DNA of 64,000 nt. Source: JAEXOD01 sp043805435 (lineage in GTDB: Bacteria > Bacteroidota > Ignavibacteria > Ignavibacteriales > Melioribacteraceae). A model generated the notes under the pieces. That model did no database searches and was not told the DNA's origin. It was given only the letters and a program-made list of their open reading frames with translations. The stretch's first letter is position 1. The number at the start of each line of letters is the position of its first letter. Position numbers and translations under genes: made by a program. The stretch spans positions 1 to 64,000 of the forward strand of contig JAZDHY010000100.1 of assembly GCA_043805435.1 (NCBI GenBank), in the 5' to 3' direction. Of the stretch, positions 34,536 through 45,100 are shown piece by piece.

Positions 34536-34976
34536 TTAAACCTTAAAGTAAATTGCATAAAGAAGGGCTATTTCTTCTTTAAATTTAAAAATATCAACTT
34601 CTTTGGTTGCAATAGTTAAAGTAAACTTTTTTGTCTGATTTGTGTAAGCGAGTAAATCATAATTTTCAGGAACTCTAATATGTTCAAATAAAGAACCTTC
34701 TTCCAAAGCCGGATCATCAATTTTTACACAAAATGTTGCCTTACAGGCAAATATATCTTTACATATCTTAATATTTGGATCGCGCGAAACTTTATTAACA
34801 AATTGAGCAGTAGTTTCGTTTTGAGGTGCATTTTTTAACCATTCATGCAAACATACGGCAGTACAAACAAAATCAAGTATTGTATCTCCACTTACAACCA
34901 TATCCAATTGTTCATTTTCACGGATAAGTTTATCGTAAAGATTGCGCGGTGTTGTAAATTCATGTGTGAATATCAT
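34536..34976 (-). CDS. Small Cys-containing protein of unknown function
   Basis: I do not recognise this 146-residue protein. It is soluble, with no signal peptide or membrane segment. Five Cys occur in two clusters: VCTAVC (CX3C) near residue 37 and ICKDIFACKATFC (CX5CX4C) near residues 72-83, which could bind a metal or cluster. It closes the minus-strand operon with the (homo)aconitase-family gene 46 bases upstream, and the terminator follows. GGTGAAAG sits before the start. Its constant partner may be the Fe-S enzyme, so an assembly or regulatory role is conceivable, but this is only inference. Confidence 0.6.
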   Translation of the reverse strand: MIFTHEFTTPRNLYDKLIRENEQLDMVVSGDTILDFVCTAVCLHEWLKNAPQNETTAQFVNKVSRDPNIKICKDIFACKATFCVKIDDPALEEGSLFEHIRVPENYDLLAYTNQTKKFTLTIATKEVDIFKFKEEIALLYAIYFKV

Positions 34977-35022
34977 CTTTCACCTCATTATTATTTGTTT
35001 AAGTAACACCTTATTGGTGCTT

Positions 35023-36999
35023 TTATTCCAAATTTTTACAAACCCAATTTTCTAACCCGCCGTCAATAATAAGTTCTTGAGCAGCCTTTCCTACCGGACT
35101 AATATAATAAATTTTGTTATCAAATGAAATTACAGAATCAACAAAATTTACATTAATTTTTAAATTTGGTTTTAAGGTTAATTTAGATGTGCCATATTTG
35201 TCAAATAAATCATTTATTAATTCGGGCACTTCTAACACTAAAAATCCATTATTTAACGCATTTCTTTTATAAGTTTCGCTAAACGAACCTGCAATAACTA
35301 ATTGTATTCCTTTATATTTTAATGCTGTGGCGGCTTGCTCTCTGGAACTGCCGTTACCAAAATTAAAACCACCAACTAAAATATCACCTTTACATGCAAT
35401 ACACTTAAATTCAGGATCATAATTTTCCATAACTACTTTTGCTTGATCATCGGGTGTGAAATCGTCATTATAGGTATATTTACCGGGATAAATTCCGTCT
35501 GTATTTAAGTTGTTTTGATAACAATAAATTAAATCACCGACAATATTTTCAGGAAAACCGGGCACTATTTTTACCTTTTCATTTCTTATTAAAGAAGATT
35601 TAAAAGAAGTAATGTCTGCTGCAATATCAACAGGGTTATTTTCGTTTTGATTGGTAATATAACCGGCGGCGGCACTTGCAGCAACAACAGCAGGGGATGC
35701 TAAATACGCCAAAGCAGATGGTGAACCCATTCTCCCTTTAAAGTTTCGGTTAGTTGCCGAAATACCAACCTCGCCATCTTCAAGCAATCCGGTTCCTAAT
35801 CCTATACACGGCCCGCAGCTTGGAGGTAAAGGAATTGCACCGGCATTTATTAAAATCTGCCAATCACCCCGTATTTCGGACTCTTGTTGAACTTCACTTG
35901 ATGCAGCCGCAATATAAAATTTTACATGGTTTGCTACTTTTTTATTTTTTAATATTGCAGCAGCTTCAGCAATATCATCAACCCGGCTATTAACGCAAGA
36001 AAGTAAATAAGCTTTGTTTATGGATATTTTTTCATTACTTATTGTTGATACCTTAGTCATTTTTTTTACAGTATTCGGACCCGAAACATAAGGTTCGATA
36101 GAGGATAAATTGATGTTGATAATTTTTGAATAAAAAGCATCTTCGTCCGGTTTAAGATCAACAATGGCTTTTTCCAAATTGTTAATGGATGTATCATTAA
36201 TGCGTGGATGTTTTCCTTTTCCGTCCATATCGGAATTTACGCCTGATAATCCTCTATGTGCAATAAACAAGTTACGTTTTTTTAACCAATTGATTGTTGT
36301 TTCATCAATAGGGAATAAACCGACAAGTGCTCCCCATTCTGTTGTCATGTTTGCAATTGTAAGTCTCTGCTCAACAGAAAGTTCTGAAACTCCTTTACCG
36401 GAAAATTCAATTCCGTAATTTAATACTTCGTCGTTATTAAAATAACCGCATAAAGCAATTATTAAATCCTTGCCTGTTACACCTTTATTTAAGGTATTAT
36501 TTAAGTTCACTTTAGCAATTGGAGGAATTTGCCACCAAGTTCGGCCTGTTGCCCAAATAGAAGCGGCATCGGTACGAACAATGGGCGTACCTAAACAACC
36601 AAGTCCGCCATACATATTTGAATGACTGTCGGACGCAACGGCCATTGTGCCCGGAAAAGCATAACCTTCTTCGCACATAATTTGATGACCAATTCCTCTT
36701 CCGGCGGGATAAAAATCGGCGCCCATAGTTTTGGAAAACTCTTCAATTTTTCTATACTTCTCCAAATTTTTTTCGGAAGTATCTTGTACGTTGTGATCTA
36801 ATGTATGAACAACTTGACGGGGATTGGCAAACTTTTTTGCGCCAATACTTTTAAATTTTGGAATCACGGCTCCGGTATTGTCATGAGTCATTATATAAGC
36901 AGGACGAATGGAAATAAAATCACCGCTAACAACAAGCTGTCCGTCATCTAATCCAACTGCATATTTTTGAGCTATTTTTTCAATTAAATTTTGTCCCAT
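35023..36999 (-). CDS. Aconitase/homoaconitase-family hydro-lyase, single chain
   Basis: The 658 residues join the large Fe-S dehydratase domains (about 1-470) to the small swivelling domain (about 500-658) in one chain. Likely 4Fe-4S ligands are Cys in LLSCVNSR (about 334) and both Cys in PPSCGPCIGLG (about 395 and 398). The substrate Arg motifs are NSR and NGSSREQAA. The substrate pocket signatures AVASDSHSNMYGGLG and IGHQIMCEEG are present. Length is short for AcnA (about 890) and closer to fungal homoaconitase/LeuCD fusions. Next to an isocitrate/isopropylmalate-type dehydrogenase, it may act on citrate in the TCA cycle or on homocitrate; both are open. Confidence 0.8.
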   Translation of the reverse strand: MGQNLIEKIAQKYAVGLDDGQLVVSGDFISIRPAYIMTHDNTGAVIPKFKSIGAKKFANPRQVVHTLDHNVQDTSEKNLEKYRKIEEFSKTMGADFYPAGRGIGHQIMCEEGYAFPGTMAVASDSHSNMYGGLGCLGTPIVRTDAASIWATGRTWWQIPPIAKVNLNNTLNKGVTGKDLIIALCGYFNNDEVLNYGIEFSGKGVSELSVEQRLTIANMTTEWGALVGLFPIDETTINWLKKRNLFIAHRGLSGVNSDMDGKGKHPRINDTSINNLEKAIVDLKPDEDAFYSKIININLSSIEPYVSGPNTVKKMTKVSTISNEKISINKAYLLSCVNSRVDDIAEAAAILKNKKVANHVKFYIAAASSEVQQESEIRGDWQILINAGAIPLPPSCGPCIGLGTGLLEDGEVGISATNRNFKGRMGSPSALAYLASPAVVAASAAAGYITNQNENNPVDIAADITSFKSSLIRNEKVKIVPGFPENIVGDLIYCYQNNLNTDGIYPGKYTYNDDFTPDDQAKVVMENYDPEFKCIACKGDILVGGFNFGNGSSREQAATALKYKGIQLVIAGSFSETYKRNALNNGFLVLEVPELINDLFDKYGTSKLTLKPNLKINVNFVDSVISFDNKIYYISPVGKAAQELIIDGGLENWVCKNLE

Positions 37000-37012
37000 A
37001 GTAATTTTCCTT

Positions 37013-37564
37013 TTATAATTTTATTGTAACTTCCGGTCTAAATGGGTCAAAACTTACAAAATCGGCATGATGTACAATAATCGATTCAACAGTTCTTTTA
37101 CCTAAATCACCTTCTTTGGAATGAGTTCCTATAATATGCAGTACTTCTGCAGGCAGGTTAAATCTATCGGCAACGGCTATACCGCTAAAAGGATGACGAA
37201 CTAATTTACCGGCTTTTGAAGTTGTTAATTTTCCGTCAATTAATTCATATTCAATTAGTTTGCCAACATCAATTAATATTGCCCCTGCAATCAGCATATC
37301 CATATCAATTTTTATTTCATCTTTAAAATTTGTGCGCATTATTTTTGCCATTTCAACTGCCAATTGAACGCAGGTTCTTTTGTGGTTCATAAACGAAACA
37401 CTGCAATCTTTAATAAGAAGTGAAAAGGGTATAGTTTCCAAATCTTCCGGGGAAAGCACGCTGTTTTCAACTGCGTAAATCCAACATGCTAAAACCTTTT
37501 CTTTTAATTCCTCATTCTTAATCCAATTGATTTCGGGCCATATTTTTAATACTTTATCTCTCAT
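37013..37564 (-). CDS. HD-domain protein with Ile in place of the HD-motif His
   Basis: The 183-residue product has the helical HD phosphohydrolase layout. Its metal-ligand pattern reads NHKRTCVQLA, then AGAILIDVGK, then RHPFSG, then IIGTHSKEG, then IVHHADFVSFD. In the second motif the signature His is Ile98 (codon at 37271-37273), so HD becomes ID; the other ligands remain. Loss of one ligand may abolish catalysis or leave a single-metal or binding-only protein. It lies between the dehydrogenase and aconitase-family genes in one operon, 13 bases before the latter. Function is unknown; a regulatory or accessory role in that pathway is possible. Confidence 0.7.
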   Translation of the reverse strand: MRDKVLKIWPEINWIKNEELKEKVLACWIYAVENSVLSPEDLETIPFSLLIKDCSVSFMNHKRTCVQLAVEMAKIMRTNFKDEIKIDMDMLIAGAILIDVGKLIEYELIDGKLTTSKAGKLVRHPFSGIAVADRFNLPAEVLHIIGTHSKEGDLGKRTVESIIVHHADFVSFDPFRPEVTIKL

Positions 37565-37614
37565 ATTAAACTCGTTTTGTTTGTGTAATTTAGAATTTTT
37601 GTTTTAATAAAAGC

Positions 37615-37648
37615 ATATATACCTCTCTTTTTTAAGAGAAGGATATAT
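37615..37648. other. Imperfect hairpin between the dehydrogenase and HD genes
   Basis: CCTCTCTT-TTTT-AAGAGAAGG with flanking ATATA/ATATAT forms an imperfect stem in the 130-base gap inside the operon. It could be a processing site or partial terminator on the minus strand. There is no strong T-run, so termination would be incomplete. Confidence 0.3.
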
Positions 37649-37694
37649 TAATAAATTTATCAAAACCGCTATAATGTGACCAACAAAAATTAAT

Positions 37695-38870
37695 TTATAA
37701 ATTTGCAATAATTGCGTCGGTCATTTGGCTTGTTGTGCATGCCCCTTTAGAAAATACATCGGCCCCGCCTTTAAGCTTTAGCATATCGTATGTTTTAACT
37801 TTCCCTTCTTCAATAACTTTGGCAATTGCATTTTTAATTTTTAAAGAATATTCATGTTCACCAATATGGTCAAGCATCATACATGCACTTAATACCATTG
37901 CAATAGGATTAACAATAGACGGATTAAGTTTTTCATACTTTGGAGCCGAACCATGAGTAGGTTCAAAAACGGCAACTTCTGCACCAATGTTTGCACTGCA
38001 TGCAAAACCAAGTCCGCCAACTAAACCGGCAAAACCATCACTAATAATATCACCAAACATATTACCTGCAACAATAACACCATAATTTTCCGGATTTTTT
38101 GTCAGCCACATCATTTGTGCATCAATATTGGTATCCCACAAATCAATACCCGGATATTCTTTAGCCATTAACTTGGCTTCTTTAAGCATCATACCGCTTG
38201 TTTCGCGAATTACATTAGGTTTTTCACAAATAGTTAAATTTTTATATCCATAAGCTTTTGCATATTCAAAACCCGAACGAATAATTCTTTTACATGCGTT
38301 GCGCGAAAAAATACGAGTTGATATAGCTAAATCTTCACTTGGTACATTTTTATAAAAAGCCATTTTGGGGTGAGTTTCCAAAGCATCACGAACAACTTTA
38401 GGAGGATTTGTCCACTCAACACCGCTGTATAATCCTTCGGTATTTTGTCTGAAAATTACAGTATCAACAATCGGTTCTTCAATATCTTCTGCACCTTTTC
38501 GTATAAAATTTAAAGGATTACCTTTAAAAGAAATACAAGGTCGAATACAAAGATCCAAGTCAAAATGCTGGCGAAGAGCTACAATTGGGCTGTAATAAAC
38601 ATATCCTTTATCTTGCAACTCGGGGGCTAATTCTTTTGCAGCAGCTTCTTTTGGTTTACTTGTTATTGCTCCAAAAAGTCCAATTTTATGTTTTTCTAAA
38701 AGGTCGATTGTTCGTTTTGGTAATGGATCGCCTTCATTTACCCAAAAGTCCCATCCAATATCACCGTGTACATAATTAGCTTTAAATCCTACGGCATCTA
38801 ATACTCTTATAGCTTCCGGCGTTACAACTTTTCCAATTCCATCTCCTGGTAGCGATACTATTGTTCTCAT
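37695..38870 (-). CDS. Isocitrate/isopropylmalate dehydrogenase-family protein
   Basis: This beta-decarboxylating dehydrogenase of 391 residues oxidises a 2-hydroxy-3-carboxy acid to a 2-oxoacid with NAD(P). Signatures are SLPGDGIGKVVTPEAIRVLD, VIFRQNTEGLYSGVEW (the R-x-NTEG substrate loop), TICEKPNVIRETSGM, the metal Asp in GNMFGDIISDGFAGLVGGLG and the nucleotide-binding FEPTHGSAPKYE. The family includes isocitrate, 3-isopropylmalate and homoisocitrate enzymes, and sequence inspection cannot choose. The aconitase-family partner favours isocitrate or homoisocitrate. It is the first gene of the operon and has a 214-base upstream gap to the T9SS gene on the other strand, which must hold its promoter. 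Confidence 0.85.
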   Translation of the reverse strand: MRTIVSLPGDGIGKVVTPEAIRVLDAVGFKANYVHGDIGWDFWVNEGDPLPKRTIDLLEKHKIGLFGAITSKPKEAAAKELAPELQDKGYVYYSPIVALRQHFDLDLCIRPCISFKGNPLNFIRKGAEDIEEPIVDTVIFRQNTEGLYSGVEWTNPPKVVRDALETHPKMAFYKNVPSEDLAISTRIFSRNACKRIIRSGFEYAKAYGYKNLTICEKPNVIRETSGMMLKEAKLMAKEYPGIDLWDTNIDAQMMWLTKNPENYGVIVAGNMFGDIISDGFAGLVGGLGFACSANIGAEVAVFEPTHGSAPKYEKLNPSIVNPIAMVLSACMMLDHIGEHEYSLKIKNAIAKVIEEGKVKTYDMLKLKGGADVFSKGACTTSQMTDAIIANL

Positions 38871-39141
38871 AAATTATTCCATTTTCTATTGATAAAAAAA
38901 ATCATTTCTACAAAATATTGCAACTTAAGTTATTAAGCAAGTATAATTTTAAGAAAATAACATTTTTAATAATTTTTGCATGATTAAATAAAAATCGCCA
39001 AAATTTATAAAATATTATGTTGGAAATGGAGCAGGTATAAGATTGTTTTAAATAATTATAAAATTTTACTTGCTTATTTAATTAATGAGTACTAATTTAA
39101 ATAATTACTTTTCATTCACAAACATATATGAGGTTCGTTTT

Positions 39142-42100
39142 ATGAGGAAGTTATTTTTACCTCTTTTAGTTATCCTTTTGTTTGTCTTCACATTTAACTC
39201 CTATGCACAAGAAAACTCTGTTTGGAAGTGGCAACACGAAACACCACAGGGTAATACTTTGCGTTGGGTTGAGATGTTTGATGCAAACATTTGGTATGCC
39301 GGCGGTTATTCCGGTACATTTATAAAAACTACCGATGCCGGTTTGTCCTGGACATTCCATCATAAAGTTGGTAGAAACTATGGAAATTCAGGGCAAAAAT
39401 CAAGCGATTATGATGCCCATTGGTTTACCCAAAACCATGGTATAGTTGTTGGTTCAAGCGGTACTATTGCCATTACTAACGATGGCGGTACAACTTGGGT
39501 TGAACCAACTACTAATCCATTGCTTACTACAAGCACGATTACACTATATCAAATTTATTTTATGAATGATAATGTTGGTTATATTGCCGGTACAACCGGT
39601 ACTTTATTAAAAACTACCGACGGCGGAAACAATTGGGCATTAATCTCAGCAGGAGTAACATCTAATTTTTATGATGTTTATACCGCTGACGATGTTACAA
39701 TAAACGTTGCCACAACTTCGGGTAATATCAGAAGAACTACAGACGGTGGTACAACTTGGGCAACCGTTAATACGGGTGCTACAACTGTTATGTACAAACT
39801 TCATTTTATTGATGCTTTAAGAGGTTTTTCTGCTGGTTCAACAGGAAAATGTTATACAACCGCAGATGGTGGTGCAACATGGACTGCAGCACTAGGAACC
39901 GGAAGTATTGTTTTACCTTCAACAGCAACTTTTTATGATATTGATAATGTAGGTTCAACAATTTATTTGACCGGTTATTCGTTTTATAATTTTAAGAGTA
40001 CCGATAATGGCACCACCTGGGATACAGTTGGTGTAGTTGCTCCGGTTGCACAACAACCATGGACAAGTACATATTATGCTTCAGATTTTTCAGCAACTGG
40101 TGAACCATTTTTAACAGTTGGAGCTTTTGGTTTAATTAATAAAAGAACAAGTGTAAGTGATATAAAAACTTATACAACTTTGGTTAAACCGGGTCAAATA
40201 AATGACGTTTGGTCAAATGCCTCAGGCAAAATAATTACTGTTGGTGCTCCTTCATCTGCCGGTACGGTTTTTGATCAATTTATGTATTCAACCGATAATG
40301 GAGCTACATGGAAAATTTCTGCAACAACAAAAGGCCAATCAGTACAGTCTGATAAACCTATTTTTGTAGAAGAACAACAAAATATTGAAGAAAATAAAAA
40401 TTCAATAGATGTTGTTAATCCAAAATCCGCAATTTGGGCTTTGCAAATGCTTAATGATAATGACGGATTTGCATGTGGTACTTTTGGTGCTATTTACAAA
40501 ACAACAAACGGCGGCGTTTCTTGGGATTCTGTTGCAGCCGGTATTCCTAATACAATTACATTAAAGAAAATAGACTTTGTTAATGCTAATGTCGGCTGGG
40601 TCTTTGCCTCGGCACCTTCAACTGCTACTAACGTTTCATGGAAAACTACCGATGGTGGTGCTACATGGGTTGCTCAAACGCTATATACTGCAGTCGGAAC
40701 TATTTGGGCTGCTGATATGGTTAATGAGAATGTTGGTTACATCGCTAATAATAATCCAAAACCATGGAAAACAACCGATGGCGGCGCAACTTGGGTTGCT
40801 CAGGCATTTGTTGATGGCGGATATACAGCAGGTTATGTATATGACGTTCAGATGTTCGATCAAAATAATGGATATATGACAGGAAGTGCAGGAAGATTTT
40901 ATAAAACCACAAACGGCGGAGCAAATTGGGATACTTTAACTGTTCCGACAAGAGATTACGTATTTTATAATTTAAGTTTTATTGATCAAAATATTGGTAT
41001 GGTTGTCGGTTACACCGGCGTTTCATTTAACACAACCGATGGCGGCGCAACATGGGGAAGTATTAACACTAATGGCAGTAATATGTATAATGTTAACTAC
41101 AGAACCGGTGATGCAAAAGCTATCACTGATTTTTATTCTGTTGGTTCTAATGGATACATATTTAAAGCCGGTATTACTACTCCTAATCCTCAAGTGTCTT
41201 CGTTCCCTTATGTTCAGAGCTGGGATGGAGTAGACTTTTTACCAACAGGTTGGACACAATCCAGCCCAACTAGTAAATTATTCACTAGAGTTACAGCAGG
41301 TACATATCCTACATGTGTACCAAAAGATGGCACTCACATGCTTAAATATGCTTGTTATGATTATAGCAGTGGTGCAAACGCAACTTTAGTATCTCCTGAA
41401 TTTGCTTTCCCGGCAGGGGATTTTAAAGTAAAATTCTGGATGTACAGAGATGCCGGTTATGTTTCCTCTGTTGATAAAGTAGAAATATATTATAATACAG
41501 AAAATAATGCTGCAACAGCAACTTTATTAGGTACAATTAATCGTAATATGACTTTAGCCCCTGTAGTTGCTGCAGCCGGCTGGTATGAATATTCGTTTGA
41601 TTTGCCAAATACAACTACAGGCAGCGGAAGAGTTATTATGCTTAAAGCCATAAGTGCTTATGGCAATAATATCTATTTAGATAAATTCAGTGTTGAAGAA
41701 ATATCGAATGTTTCTGTAGATTGGTGTAATTTGCAATGGCCATTAACCAGCACAATAATGGAAGGCGAATCCGTTACAGTTTATGCTCAAGCATATATTA
41801 ACGGAGTAACACTAAACCCGGGTGCTACACCAAACTTAGATTGTTGGATTGGTGTTAGTTCGACTGATACTGACCCTGCTACATGGACAAACTGGATACC
41901 TGCTACATTTAATGTAAATTCAGGAAACAATGATGAATTTATGGCAAATATTGGTTCAGATTTACCACAAGGGACATATTATTATGCAAGTAAATTTCAG
42001 TATTTAGGCGGAATAATTACATACGGTGGTACCGGCGGTTTCTGGAACAACAATTCGGGTGTGTTAACAGTTAATCCTTTAACTATTAATAATTTCCCAT

Positions 42101-45100
42101 TAGTTCAAGGTTTTGAAAGTACAACTTTCCCACCGGCAGGATGGGTAAAAGAAGACTTAAATGGCGGAAAACCTTGGGTTCGTTTAACAACTTCTCCTCA
42201 TACCGGTTTAGCAAGTGCAGCTTACGCATATAGCAGTACTTTACCGGGAGATGATTATTTGTTTACACCAGCTTTAAATTTACAAGCAGGTAAAACATAT
42301 TATATTTCATATTATTATAAAGCAGGATCAACTAACTATGCCGAAAAAATGAAAGTTGTAATTGGTGATGCACCTAGTGCAGCTTCTGTTGATTCTGTTT
42401 TAGCTGATCATCCTAATATATTAAGTGTTACATATTTAAATAATATGGTTTATTTTACTGCTCCTACTTCAGGATTATATTATGTAGGATTCCAATGTTA
42501 TTCAGACGCAGATATGTTAAATTTATATCTGGATGATGTAGAAATAGGAATTGTTCTGGATAATGATTATGCAATCACTGAATTAGTTCAGATTGATGCA
42601 ATTCCAAATCCTTTTAAAGAATCTATTGATTTAAAAGGTGTTCCAACTGAAACTACTTTAGATGTTAAATCTGTTACTGGTGTTGTATCAAGGGCTTCAA
42701 ATAATTATGTGCCTGTTTATAGCTCGGAAGATTTTACAACTAACTTGGTTTCTTATATTAATTCTACACCTTTTGCAGAAGGTTATAGACCTGTTAATCT
42801 TTATGCAAGAGTAAAAAATCAAGGTTTGTTATCAAATCCTTATACATTTAATTATTCATTTAATGGCGTAGCCGGTTCAGCAATAAATAAACCGGGATTA
42901 CCATTTAATGGTATGGATAGTTTAGGATTTAGTGCAACACCTACTGCACGCGGTACATTTACTACTATTACCGGTATCGTTTCTGCAGGTGATACAACTA
43001 ACGTTTTAAATAATGCTAAAACCAACTTTAAAACCTTAGTATATCCGGATCCAATGATTAAAATTAAATATGATAATGGTTCAAATATTCAATCTACATA
43101 TATAGGCTTGGGTGTATCAACATCTCAATTTACAGCCGCTGTAAGATTTAAAGCAACTGAAAATATGCGTTTGGCAAATATTGATGCTTTTTATCGTAAT
43201 GAAGCTAATGCAGATTCAGTTACTGTAAAAGTTTGGGCTGCCGGTACAGATAGTTTAGCTCCGGGTACTCTTATATATGTAAAGAAATTTGCAGGCGAAA
43301 ACTACATAACAGCCGGAGATGCCGGTGCTTATGTAACATTACCTTTAGGTAATAACGCCCCAACTTTCTTAACGGATCAAACATATTGGGTAGGAATTCA
43401 ATTTGCTGCTGCCATAACTTATCCTTTGGGAGCTCATAATACAGGATTTGTTCCTGGACATAGTTTCTACACTGCTAATGATACATTGTGGTCGCCATTA
43501 GTAATAACAACTGAACGTGCATGGATGATACGTGTTATTGGTATTCCATATACACCTCCACAATACAATACTTTGTGGGAACGTAGTGCATCACAAAACA
43601 ATATGCCTTCTTGGTTCCTTACAACTCATTTGGAAAGAGGTTTGGCTTTTGGAAATACAACCTCTGCTACAAAATCTAATCCGCGTGTTTTTGTTGCATC
43701 GCGTAATGGCGGTACATTTGTTAAAATTATTGATGCAGTTACCGGAACGGATGCAGGTGAGTTAAATACAACCGGACTTGCCGGTGGGACTTATGTAATT
43801 AATGACGTTGAATGTTCTGCTGACGGAAAAATATTTGCAGGCAATTTAACTTTGAATATTTCTACAAGTCCATTTAAAGTGTACATGTGGGATAATGAAA
43901 CATCATTGGCTGTTAATGTTATATCTTATTCGGGTGGTTCTTTAGCAGCTCGTATTGGCGATAAATTTACGGTTGTTGGTGATTACAGTGCAGGAACAGC
44001 AGTTGTTTATGCTGCATCAGCTACTGCCGGAATTCCAAAAGTATTCAAATGGACAATGGCAGGTGGTGTTTTTGTTAACGAACCTACTGTTATTAGTTTA
44101 AGTGATAACGTAACAACTGGTACTCCATCAAGTGCTTCAGTTGGTCCATTACCAAATGGTGATTTTTATTGGAAAGGAACTTCATTCCCATTGAAAAAAT
44201 ATACTGCTGACGGAACATTGGTTGGTACAATTGCTACAACTATTATAGCTTCAGGCGGTAACGCAGTTAGATACATTGGTGAAATTGGTGATTATGAATT
44301 TGTTGCTGTATTCCAATATGGTGCCGGTAACGAAAATTGTAAATTATTAAAAGTACCAAAAGCAACAATTGCTGATGCTACTATTTATGATGTTACTCCT
44401 ACTTTAGGTACTAACGTAAATACTAATGGTGCCGGTGATGTTGCCATTGGTATGAGAGGTGACGGTACTGCAGATATATATGTTCTTTCAACAAACAATG
44501 GACTTGGTGCTTATAGGACTATTTCTCCTGTTCCGGTTGAATTAACTTCTTTTATTGCCTCTGCAGATAATGGTATTGTTACATTAAGCTGGATTACAGC
44601 TACGGAAGTAAATAGTAAAGAATATGTTATTGAAAGACAATCGGGTAGTTCATGGGTTGCTGTTGGAAGCGTAAATGCAGCCGGTACAACAACTGAACCG
44701 AAAGAATATACATTTACCGAAAAAATATCAGGAAGTAGTGTTTATTCATACAGATTAAAAATGATTGACCTTGATGGTACATTTGCGTATAGTTCTGTTG
44801 TTGAAGTTGAAATTGGCTTACCTGCTACATTCCAACTTTCTCAAAACTATCCAAACCCATTTAATCCTACAACACGTGTAAATTATAGTGTCCCTGTTGA
44901 CAGTAAAGTTACATTTGAATTGTATGATATTACCGGTCAAAGAGTTGCAGTATTATTTAATGCTGATATTAAAGCAGGTTATTATACGTTAGACATTTCT
45001 GCTAATAGTTACAGATTAGCAAGCGGTGTTTATATTTATAGAATGACTGCATCATCATTAACTGATGGTAAAAACTTTGTAAATAGCAAGAAATTTGTAT

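Noticed and set aside
39085..39141. Upstream ATG for the giant T9SS protein
   Set aside because: It places 19 extra residues before a clear signal peptide; ATG 39142 has a GAGG site and a normal signal sequence.
39142..41200. Repeated DGG-type codons as a CRISPR or DNA repeat array
   Set aside because: The repetition is at protein level (Asp-box units) with varied codons and spacing, and lies in a single open frame.
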